From contig AP006628.2 in NCBI GenBank assembly GCA_000009845.1, forward strand, positions 1-64,000: a stretch of 64,000 bases of DNA, in the 5' to 3' direction. The position numbers and the translations under genes are program-made. The stretch is from Onion yellows phytoplasma OY-M (lineage in GTDB: Bacteria > Bacillota_I > Bacilli_A > Acholeplasmatales > Acholeplasmataceae). Positions 30,685 through 38,844 of the stretch are shown here, in pieces. The notes below the pieces were generated by a model that worked only from the letters and a program-made list of their open reading frames with translations, had not been told where the DNA came from and ran no database searches. The first letter of the stretch is position 1, and the number at the start of each line of letters is the position of its first letter.

Positions 30685-30792
30685 TTATAATGGTGCATTT
30701 TATTTGTAAATGTTTGATACAGTTTTGATATAATTAAATTTAATAAACAATTAAAATAAAAAAATATCCAAAATCATAAAAGAGGTTAGATA

Positions 30793-32169
30793 ATGGTTGA
30801 TTTTAAAAAAGAAGTTTGAAAAAGAAAAAATGCTTTAATCGAGACTTTTCAAAAATTATTAAGAATTAACACTGAACTTACCACCTTTGATCCTCATAGA
30901 AAAGGAGCTCCTTTTGGCGAAGGCAACCAACAATCCCTTAATTTTATGCTGGATTTAGGTCACCAAAGTGGTTTCAAAACTCTTAATTTAGAAGGTTACG
31001 CAGGTCACATGGAATATGGAGAGCAAAAAGAATGGGTTGGTATGATTGGTCATTCGGATGTTGTTCCTACAGGAACTGGTTGGACTTATCCTCCTTATGA
31101 AGCTTTAATTGTGGATGATAAAATTTATGGTAGAGTTTCGCAAGATAACAAAGGGCCTGTGATAGCTTCTTATTTTGCTTTAAAAATATTAAAAGAACTC
31201 AATTTGCCTTTATCAAAAAGAATTAAATTTATTTTAGGTGTTGATGAAGAAACAGGATTTCGTTGTATGAAACACTATTTTACCAAATTACCTGAAATGC
31301 CTGTATCTGGTTTTGTTCCTGATAGTCATTTTCCTGCTGTTTATTGTGAAAAAGGATTTGCATTTTTTAATTTTGAAGGTGAAGTTTCAGATAACAAAAT
31401 TGTAAGTATCCAAAGCGGGCAAGCCTCTAATGTAGTTCCTAATTTGGCAGAAGCACTTTTAGTTTATGATCCTGTTTATAAAACTTTATTTGATGAATAT
31501 ATGCAAAAAAGTGATATGAAAGCATCTTTAAAAAAATATTCTAATTTGTGGAAATTAACTGTTTATGGCAAATCAACTCATGGTTCTACTCCTGAAAAAG
31601 GAAAAAACGCTCTTTATGATTTGATGAAAATGCTAAAAGTATTAGGAATCAAAAATAATTTAGTTAATTTTTATGATAAATATTTAGTAGATAGTTTAGA
31701 TGGTAAAAAATTAGGGATTGATCATTATGATGAATAAACTTATAATATGGTTTGTTTTTCTGGAGTTTGTAAATTAGAAAAAAATAAAACTTCATTTGCT
31801 CTTAATTTGAGATATCCTAAAGGAATTACGTTTGAAAAAATCCTTTTTCAATTAGAAAAGGCAGCTAAAGAGAATAATTTTCTTTTAAAACAAGGGCTTC
31901 ATTATCCTATTATGTATGTTGATCCCAAAAGTGATTTAATGAAAACATTAGTAAAAGTTTATCAAAAACATACTCTTGATTTTACTTCTAAGCCTATGTG
32001 TATAGGAGGTGGTTCTTATGCAAAATATGCTCCTAATTTAGTTCCTTTTGGACCTGCCTTTATTGACTTAAAAAAATTAGCTCATCAAGTGGATGAATTC
32101 TTTACAATTGATCAATTACTTACTTTAACTACAATTTATACTGAAGCTTTATATCTTTTATCTAAATAA
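30793..32169 (+). pseudogene. pepV: Dipeptidase PepV with two in-frame stops
   Basis: A 459-codon frame of normal PepV length cleaves dipeptides in intact relatives. TGA at codon 9 (30817-30819) and TAA at 31735-31737 interrupt it. The M20 metallopeptidase motifs are present: WVGMIGHSDVVPTGTGW (metal ligand His, and Asp), GRVSQDNKGP, GVDEETGFRCMKHYF (catalytic Glu-Glu), STHGSTPEKG and CIGGGSYAKYAPNLVPFG. Location inside the dpp operon fits its job of hydrolysing imported peptides. Confidence 0.85.
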
Positions 32170-32257
32170 ACAACCAAAAAAACATCTAATAAACAATCAA
32201 TCCCCCAACTAAAATATATTTATATACAAATTAAGCAAATATATAAAGGAGTTATTT

Positions 32258-33295
32258 TTGAAAAAAGAAATACTTAAAATATGTGATCTAAATCTTAATT
32301 TTCGTGTTAAAAAACATTTAATCTATGCACTAAGAGGGATTAATTTGTCTCTTGGTGAAGGCGAAATTTTGGGGTTAGTAGGAGAATCGGGGAGTGGTAA
32401 AAGTGTTATTTCTAAAGCTTTAATGGGACTTTTACCTGATAATGCTTTAATACAAAAAGGTTCTATCCTTTATAAAGACCTAGATTTAGCCCAAATGAAA
32501 GACAAACAATTTAATAAAATTAGAGGAAATAAGATTTCTATTATTTTTCAAAATCCTCTTTCAAGTCTTAATCCTTTAATTAAAGTTGGTAAACAAATCT
32601 ATGAAAGCCTACAATTAAAAAAGACTAAAAGCACTCATCAACAACGCAAAAATCAAGTATTAAAATTGATGGAAGAAGTAGGAATTCCCGAACCTATGAA
32701 GCGTTTCAATCAATATCCTCATCAACTTTCAGGTGGGATGTGTCAAAGAATTGTAATTGCTATTGCTCTAGCTAATGAAGCCAAAATTTTAATTTGTGAT
32801 GAATCTACTACAGCTTTGGATGTAAGTGTGCAAAAAAAGATTTTGGATTTGATTAAAAAATTACAAAAAGAAAAAAAGCTTTCCATTATTTTTATTACTC
32901 ATGATTTAGAAGTAGTTAAATATGTAGCTGATAGAATAGCTGTTATTTATGCTGGTAGGATTGTTGAATATGGGACTACTCATGAAGTTTTTTATAATAG
33001 TAAACATCCCTATACTTGGGCTTTGTTGCAATCTATGCCTGTTTTTGCCAAGAAAGGCAACAAGTTAAAAAGTATTCAAGGAAATCCTCATCTGCTTACT
33101 GCTCCTATTTTGGGGGATGCTTTTGCTCCTCGTAATCCTTATGCTTTAAAAATTGATTTTGAAAAAGAACCTCCCATGTTTAAAATCTCTGCTACTCATT
33201 ATGCAAGTAGTTGGTTATTACACAAGTTTGCTCCCCGAATTGAAGTCCCTGATTTAATTTTGGAGTTGCAAAAGAAAGGAGGATGTTGTAATTAA
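32258..33295 (+). CDS. dppD: Peptide ABC transporter ATP-binding protein DppD
   Basis: ATPase of a dipeptide/oligopeptide importer. The 345-residue protein starts at TTG after AAAGGAG. It has Walker A GESGSGKSV near residues 43-51, Q-loop SIIFQNPLSSLNPL, signature LSGGMCQR, Walker B ILICDESTTALDVSVQ, and the C-terminal oligopeptide/dipeptide transporter region (HPYTWALLQSMP, then IQGNPHLL). The Cys cluster expected in many DppD proteins is reduced. It is the only intact member of the operon, so without its partners it is probably not functional here. Confidence 0.92.
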   Translation: MKKEILKICDLNLNFRVKKHLIYALRGINLSLGEGEILGLVGESGSGKSVISKALMGLLPDNALIQKGSILYKDLDLAQMKDKQFNKIRGNKISIIFQNPLSSLNPLIKVGKQIYESLQLKKTKSTHQQRKNQVLKLMEEVGIPEPMKRFNQYPHQLSGGMCQRIVIAIALANEAKILICDESTTALDVSVQKKILDLIKKLQKEKKLSIIFITHDLEVVKYVADRIAVIYAGRIVEYGTTHEVFYNSKHPYTWALLQSMPVFAKKGNKLKSIQGNPHLLTAPILGDAFAPRNPYALKIDFEKEPPMFKISATHYASSWLLHKFAPRIEVPDLILELQKKGGCCN

Positions 33296-34087
33296 AAACA
33301 ATAAAGTTATTTTGGAAGTTAGTAATGTTTCTAAAATTTTTCCTAATAAATTTCAAGGATTAAAAGATGTTTCTCTAACTATTTATAAAGGTGAATGTTT
33401 TGGATTAGTAGGACAATCAGGTTCAGGCAAAACTACTTTAGGACGCATTATGGCAGGTATTATTCATGCTACTGCAGGAACAGTTTTATTTAGTGGTAGC
33501 GTGGATAAAAAAACATATTTAGTTCAACAAGGTTTTAAAAAAATCCCCAAAATCTTAAAGATAAACAAAAATTAAAAGAGATTCAAATTATATTTCAAGA
33601 TCCTGATCAAGCTCTTAATCCAAGAATGATTGTAAGAGATTTAGTAGAAGAAGGTTTGATTTTTCAAGGAATTAAAGATAAAAATCAAAGAAAAGTACAA
33701 GTTTTGGAAATGATTAAATTAGTAGGATTGCAAGAAAATGATTTGTCGCGTTATCATCATGAATTTTCAGGAGGACAAAAACAAAGAATTGTAATTGCTA
33801 GAGCCTTAATTGTAAAACCTACTTTAATTATTGCTGATGAACCTGTTTCTGCTTTGGATGTTTCCATTCAGGCACAAATTCTTAATCTTTTAAATGAATT
33901 GAAAGAAAAATTAAAACTTACTATTGTCTTTATTTCTCATGATTTATCCATAGTTAAGTATTTTTTTGATAGATGTGCTGTAATGTATCATGGTAATGTA
34001 GTAGAAATGGCAAATGTTAAAGATATTTTTGTCTTTACTCAACATCAATATACTAAAATTTTATTGAAAGATGATAATTTAAGTTAA
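33288..34087 (+). pseudogene. dppF: Peptide ABC transporter ATP-binding protein DppF, frameshifted
   Basis: The frame runs from about 33288 (after AAAGGAGG at 33276-33282; no normal start codon is visible at the expected place) through Walker A GQSGSGKTTLGRI to a stop at 33575. One A missing in an A run near 33552-33556 shifts it to the frame that contains IIFQDPDQALNPRM, signature FSGGQKQR, Walker B LIIADEPVSALDVS and ISHDLSIVKYFFDRCAVMYHG. Total is about 266 codons, in the normal range for DppF without a long tail. Confidence 0.8.
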
Positions 34088-34137
34088 GTTGAAGTGTGGG
34101 AAAATAAATCAATATACTAAAAACAAGATATTAAGAT

Positions 34138-34168
34138 AAAAAGAGACTTTTTAAGTCTCTTTTTTTGT
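34138..34168. terminator. Bidirectional terminator between dppF and the protease gene
   Basis: AAAAAGAGACT, TTTTA loop and AGTCTCTTTTTTT form a hairpin with A and T tails, located between two convergent genes. Confidence 0.8.
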
Positions 34169-34178
34169 TTATTTAGTT

Positions 34179-37100
34179 CTAAAAAGACAAAAAATATTGT
34201 AATTTATATACAATACTGTATTTATCTTTAAAACTTTTGATATCTATTATTACAAAAACTATAATGCAAATGAAAGTCCATATTAAAAATATTGCTATTT
34301 TGGCATTAGTAATGTTTAGTATTTTGTTTGAAAAAATATTATTTTTGGGAAATGTAATAAAAGGAAATTGACTTTTGTGTAGATGATAAATATCTTGTTG
34401 AGAGCAAATATTAATTAGATTTCCTTGAGAATCAAAGGCAAACCAATTATTATAATAAAGGCTTTCTTCTAAGTTAAAATAATTTTCTAAAAAAGTACTA
34501 TCTATTGTAATTGCTTGGCTGTTTGGGTTATCTAGTAATGCTAAATGGCTTTGAAAAATATGAGGCGCTAAGGCTTTATCAGAGATGTTATTATGATTAC
34601 TAATTAAATATATTTTTTCTCCTAATAAAAGTTTTTTATCAGGAGCAAAGGTACAAACAGGATAATTTGTTCTAGATTCAAAAGTTATGTAGCTAAAAGG
34701 ATTATTGTGGGTGGCTATGGTTTTGTATTTTCCTTTTTCATCTTGTAAGCCAAAAGGTGTTTGGATAGTTATTTTAACGTTTTCATTACAAATATTTTGG
34801 AAAGCATCTAAGAGATAAGAAGTGTCTAGGTTTGTTCTATTTTTTTGTAAAATGACAGTATATATAAAAGTATTATCGGAATTATTTACAGTTTTTTTGT
34901 CAATAATAACTCCTAAGTTGATATTTTGGGAATTGTAATAATCTTGGCATAAAACTATAGTTTTTAACATATCTTCTTTAATTATTTGTTCTTTGTTATC
35001 AAAAAGATTATAAAAAGTATTTGGTTTTGTGGGGCTTTGGAAGGTGGTTTTTGCCAATTTGATATTAGTTTCTAAAATCTTTTTTTGGTTTTCTAAAATG
35101 TTGTTATAAGAAAAAGTTTGTTTAGTAAATGATAAAAACATTTTATCTATGTCAATTTTAGGGATTTGAATTGTTTCTTCATAACTTTTTTTATTGTTAT
35201 AATCAAAAATTTGAATTTGTAAAGAGATACTAAATTGATTAGTGTTTGCTAAACTAATTTCTAATTGCTTGTATTTGTGAGTATCAAAATTAACTAATTG
35301 TATTGTTTCTAAACCATGACAATTTATTGTAAGTAGAGTTTCTTGGTTGTCTTTATTTTGAAAAATTATTTTTTGTTCGGGCTGTTCTTTTATATAAGTA
35401 TGGAGGTCTTCTAAAAAGATGTTGGTTTGGATGTGGGGTTTTTGTTCGTTTAGTTTTTCATTTTGTAAGATGTTAAGTTCGTTTTCGATATGATTTGTAT
35501 TAGTGTTAGTCGTTTGGAATGCAATATTATTTGGGTTGTTATTTGCTATGTTTTCTTTTTTTGATTTGAGTAAAGTATAGAATTGTTGTTTGATGTAGTT
35601 AATGTTAATTGATTGAGAAATACGCAAAATTTTATGATAACTCCTATTTATGCCTATTAATTTTCCTTCAGCATTAAAAAGAGGTCCTCCGCTATTGCCT
35701 GAATCTAGCGTCATATCAGAGTTAATTTCTTTTTCATTGAGAAAAGCAATAACTCCTGTTTTAAATAAATTTTGTCTAAATTGAGGTCTTTGGTGAGGCA
35801 TTAGGTCAAAATACCATTGTTTCCATTTTAGTTTTGTTGGTTTTTGGAATTGGTTAGTTTGTAAGCCTTTTTGGCAACCTAATACCCAAACTTGTTCTCC
35901 TTGATGGATAGGTATTTGTATATCTTTATCAAAATTAATGTATTTGGCAAGAACTTCATCTAATTTTTTAGTAGTATCGGAGTTAGGAATAGTAAAAGTT
36001 ATGATAGCTATATCGTCGTATTCACGATTGTTATTAATAAAAGCATATAGTTTTGCTTGCTTGTTTAATCCTTGATTGTTTTTGATTGTTATTTGTTTTT
36101 GGTGATTTGATGTATGATAAAAACTTTCAATTACATGACGATTAGTTAGTGCATAATATATGGTGTGGTTATTTATTTGTTCTTTGTAAACAATTATTCC
36201 TGTTCCTAGGCTATAACCAGTATTGATAAATAAAGTAATTAAATTGATGTCTTTTAGTATTTGGTTGTTGGGCGGTTCTTTTTCCTTTGTCTTTGTCTTT
36301 GTTTCTGTATCTTTATCTACTATATTATTTATATTATTGGGGTTGATAATTGCATTGATAAGTTTTATTATTGGAGGTTCGTCATTTATTATAGGTTTAT
36401 TAAAATTTATGGAAGGAATCGCTTTAATATATTTAATTCCTTTTTCTTTTTTTATTTCAGGAGTTATTAAAAAACCAATTAAATTGCCTTTTTCAGTCCA
36501 AAACATAGTTTGTTTATTGTTGGAATTACAACGACTAGAAATAGCAATAAATATTTCATCTAATTCATTTTTAACTTCAATATCTTCACTTATATGACTT
36601 TGTTGAAAGGCAATTGCTTGTGGTATAGTTGTAGAAAAAGAATGAATTGGTTGTCCTTGGTGATATTTTTTTTGTCTTTGTAAAGGAGTAATTATATATT
36701 GTTTGTGAGATTTAAAAGTGATAATATCAAAATCTTTTAATAAGGGAGTAAAAATATTATATTGAGTTAATACTTGATTTTGAATAGTGCCCCATTCTTC
36801 TCCTTGGGGATTTGATAATTTTATAATGTTGTTTGGTTGTATGATATTTTTAGGAGTAAGAGCAAAATATATTTTTTGTTCTGAATTGTTAATTGATGGT
36901 GTTTTTTCATTTTCATTGTCATTATTGTTTGTGATTTTGAAACTATAAAAAATAATTCCCAAAGCAGTTTTATCATTTGTATGTATTTGCCAAATTTGGT
37001 CTTTGTTGGTTTGTATTTGATTAGTATTTTTAATTTGTTCTTCCTTAATATCTTTTTTAATGTTTTCTTTTAAAATGTCTTTTTCTTGTTCCAAAGCTTT

Positions 37101-37277
37101 AATAGTTTGTTTAATAGTTTTAGTTTGGTTATTTTCATGTAATTTATCAAAATATAAGGAATTATTCATAAATTGACTAGTATAAGAGTAATTTTGTAAT
37201 TGAATAAAACTTAGCCAAAAAAGAATAGATATGTTAAAAAATAAGATAAATTTACGATAAAAATTAATTCTTTTCAT
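34179..37277 (-). CDS. Large membrane-anchored trypsin-like serine protease
   Basis: A 1032-residue protein with an N-terminal membrane helix (KFILFFNISILFWLSFIQL) and a second one near the C-terminus (IAIFLIWTFICIIVFVIID). The chymotrypsin-fold protease domain carries a complete triad: His381 in ALTNRHVIES, Asp422 in YDDIAIITF and Ser529 in DSGNSGGPLFNAEGKLIGIN, matching the HtrA and V8-like pattern. No PDZ domain is evident. The regions before (residues 40-330, coiled and Asn/Lys-rich) and after (570-990) are unrecognised; the N-terminal one includes a second trypsin-like stretch without the triad (FYSFKITNNNDN, then IAISSRCNSNNKQ). Orientation with two helices implies an extracellular or pericellular loop protein. 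It is intact, unlike most neighbours. Confidence 0.8.
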   Translation of the reverse strand: MKRINFYRKFILFFNISILFWLSFIQLQNYSYTSQFMNNSLYFDKLHENNQTKTIKQTIKALEQEKDILKENIKKDIKEEQIKNTNQIQTNKDQIWQIHTNDKTALGIIFYSFKITNNNDNENEKTPSINNSEQKIYFALTPKNIIQPNNIIKLSNPQGEEWGTIQNQVLTQYNIFTPLLKDFDIITFKSHKQYIITPLQRQKKYHQGQPIHSFSTTIPQAIAFQQSHISEDIEVKNELDEIFIAISSRCNSNNKQTMFWTEKGNLIGFLITPEIKKEKGIKYIKAIPSINFNKPIINDEPPIIKLINAIINPNNINNIVDKDTETKTKTKEKEPPNNQILKDINLITLFINTGYSLGTGIIVYKEQINNHTIYYALTNRHVIESFYHTSNHQKQITIKNNQGLNKQAKLYAFINNNREYDDIAIITFTIPNSDTTKKLDEVLAKYINFDKDIQIPIHQGEQVWVLGCQKGLQTNQFQKPTKLKWKQWYFDLMPHQRPQFRQNLFKTGVIAFLNEKEINSDMTLDSGNSGGPLFNAEGKLIGINRSYHKILRISQSININYIKQQFYTLLKSKKENIANNNPNNIAFQTTNTNTNHIENELNILQNEKLNEQKPHIQTNIFLEDLHTYIKEQPEQKIIFQNKDNQETLLTINCHGLETIQLVNFDTHKYKQLEISLANTNQFSISLQIQIFDYNNKKSYEETIQIPKIDIDKMFLSFTKQTFSYNNILENQKKILETNIKLAKTTFQSPTKPNTFYNLFDNKEQIIKEDMLKTIVLCQDYYNSQNINLGVIIDKKTVNNSDNTFIYTVILQKNRTNLDTSYLLDAFQNICNENVKITIQTPFGLQDEKGKYKTIATHNNPFSYITFESRTNYPVCTFAPDKKLLLGEKIYLISNHNNISDKALAPHIFQSHLALLDNPNSQAITIDSTFLENYFNLEESLYYNNWFAFDSQGNLINICSQQDIYHLHKSQFPFITFPKNNIFSNKILNITNAKIAIFLIWTFICIIVFVIIDIKSFKDKYSIVYKLQYFLSF

Positions 37278-37643
37278 AAAACTCTTTTCTAATTATGAGC
37301 GATGTTAAATAAAATATAAATAAAAGTATTTTTTTTCTTTTGGGATTTATTTCAAATGTAAAACACGCTTCATTATTATTTTACCCTAAAATTTATTTAT
37401 TAGTTTGTAAAAAAAATAGCAATAATGTATTGACAGTGCCAAAAATTTTTGTTAAAATAAAATTGAGCTTAAAGGATTAAATGTTTTATACATATTATAA
37501 AAAAAATAAATATAAGAGATTATCAAAAAAGACAGTAAAGATTTATATTTTCATCTAAAATCGCTTTAAGTTCAAATGAACAAATTATAGAAAATCGTTT
37601 TTTCATTTTTTAAGTTAGAAAGAAGAAAAAAGGAGTGATAAAA
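37278..37643. other. Divergent intergenic region before hsp20
   Basis: The 366-bp gap between the protease gene and hsp20 contains no gene. It holds a strong promoter-like sequence for hsp20. No CIRCE-type repeat (TTAGCACTC-N9-GAGTGCTAA) was found. Confidence 0.5.
37430..37458 (+). promoter_or_regulatory. Strong sigma-70-type promoter for hsp20
   Basis: TTGACA at 37430-37435 and TAAAAT at 37453-37458 are separated by exactly 17 bp. The ATG at 37644 lies about 180 bp downstream, leaving room for a long leader. Confidence 0.75.
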
Positions 37644-38057
37644 ATGCTATTTAGTTTAATTAATCAAAATCAAGATTTATTAGAAAATTTATTTGAAGAT
37701 TTTAAAACAAATTCTTTAACTAACAACAACAATATTATGAAAACTGATATTCAAGAACAAGATAATCAATACTTTATTACTATTGAATTACCAGGTTTTA
37801 AAAAAGAAGATGTTAAAGTTGCTTTGGAAGAAGGCTATTTAGTAGTTGAGGCTAAAAATTCTAAAAAAAATCAAATTAAAGAAGCTAATTTTATACGTAA
37901 AGAAAGATTTCAAGGATTTTTGAGACGTAGTTTTTATTTAGGTGATGATTTTCTTTTAGAAGATATTAAAGGTTCTTTGGAACAAGGTTTATTAAAATTA
38001 AGTGTTCCAAAAAAAGAAGTTAAACCCAAAGAAAAACATTATATAAAATTAAATTAA
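37644..38057 (+). CDS. hsp20: Small heat-shock protein, Hsp20/alpha-crystallin family
   Basis: ATP-independent chaperone that holds unfolded proteins. The 137-residue protein has the alpha-crystallin domain with FITIELPGFKKEDVKVALEEGYLVVEAK, RSFYLGDDFLLEDIKGSLEQGLLKLSVPKK, which includes the conserved GxLxLxxP-type motif. The ATG is chosen because AGGAG sits at 37631-37635; a GTG three codons upstream overlaps that site and is rejected. It is followed by a strong terminator. Confidence 0.93.
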   Translation: MLFSLINQNQDLLENLFEDFKTNSLTNNNNIMKTDIQEQDNQYFITIELPGFKKEDVKVALEEGYLVVEAKNSKKNQIKEANFIRKERFQGFLRRSFYLGDDFLLEDIKGSLEQGLLKLSVPKKEVKPKEKHYIKLN

Positions 38058-38063
38058 GATATA

Positions 38064-38096
38064 ATAAAAACAAGTTAAGTAATTAACTTGTTTTTA
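38064..38096 (+). terminator. Terminator after hsp20
   Basis: AAACAAGTTAA, short loop and TTAACTTGTTTTT form a hairpin right after the hsp20 stop codon. Confidence 0.8.
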
Positions 38097-38123
38097 TTAT
38101 ATATATGATTAATATTATTAAAA

Positions 38124-38155
38124 GAAATAACCTCTTATAAATAAGAGGTTATTGT
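38124..38155 (-). terminator. Terminator for the downstream minus-strand gene
   Basis: AATAACCTCTTAT and ATAAGAGGTTATT form a 13-bp hairpin; read on the minus strand it is followed by TTTCTTTT. It lies 25 bp after the stop of the gene at 38180-38635. Confidence 0.75.
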
Positions 38156-38179
38156 GAAATGCTTCAATTATGAAAATAA

Positions 38180-38635
38180 TCATTGGTAGTTGTATTCGTA
38201 GGTGATGTAATTATCTTTTGTGCCATCAAAATCATAATTTTGTTTTTTGGTTGGTTGTCCTTTGGAGTTGTATTCGTAGGTACAATAATCAGATTTTGTG
38301 CCATTGGATTTATATTCTTGTTTTTTGATTAGTTTTCCTTGTGGAGTTTGGGTTTGAGTTGGTTGAGAGTTTGTTGTTTGTGGTTGTGATGTGGTTGTAA
38401 ATGTTTGAGAAGGCAAGTAAGGATTTTGATTGACTTGACTTCCTGTATAAGTTCCTTCGTTATTACTATAATCAGGTTTGTAAGTTTCTGTGGGCAGTTT
38501 AAATGTTTCTTCTTTTGTTGGTTCTTGTTTAGATTTTAAAACCCAACAAACACCTAAAATTAATCCTAACATTAATACTGTAAATGCTATTGTAAGTACA
38601 ATAAAATTTTTATTGTCTTTTTGTGGTTGTTGCAT
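38180..38635 (-). CDS. Membrane-anchored Pro/Thr/Gln-rich protein with C-terminal repeat
   Basis: A 151-residue protein with a start ATG at 38635, after AAAGGAGA on the minus strand. It has an N-terminal membrane helix (VLTIAFTVLMLGLILGVCWVL), then a Thr/Gln/Pro-rich linker (TTTSQPQTTNSQPTQTQTP), then two units of about 20 residues: LIKKQEYKSNGTKSDYCTYEYN and PTKKQNYDFDGTKDNYITYEYN. These units resemble repeats of the phytoplasma DUF2963 type (assignment tentative). Anchoring and linker suggest surface exposure; function is unknown. Confidence 0.65.
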   Translation of the reverse strand: MQQPQKDNKNFIVLTIAFTVLMLGLILGVCWVLKSKQEPTKEETFKLPTETYKPDYSNNEGTYTGSQVNQNPYLPSQTFTTTSQPQTTNSQPTQTQTPQGKLIKKQEYKSNGTKSDYCTYEYNSKGQPTKKQNYDFDGTKDNYITYEYNYQ

Positions 38636-38792
38636 ATTTTTTGTCTCCTTTATCATTTCCTTTTAGTTTTATAGGGAACAAAAAACATTTCACTTACTTT
38701 TATTTTACTCTTTTTTTGCGTAAAGAACGTTCAATAATAGTTAAAAAAGTAGTTTTATGAGTTTAGGAGACTTAATAATTATATTAATAAAC

Positions 38793-38823
38793 AAAAAAAG
38801 ACCTCTAAAAAAGAGGTCTTTTA
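38793..38823 (-). terminator. Terminator after the P-type ATPase gene
   Basis: AAAAGACCTCT, AAAA loop and AGAGGTCTTTT make a 10-11-bp hairpin immediately downstream (minus strand) of the ATPase gene. Confidence 0.8.
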
Positions 38824-38844
38824 TAAATTATTTAATTGTAAGTA

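Noticed and set aside
36223-36597. Open frames on the plus strand inside the protease gene
   Set aside because: They lie opposite a long continuous coding frame with a complete catalytic triad and have no ribosome binding site.
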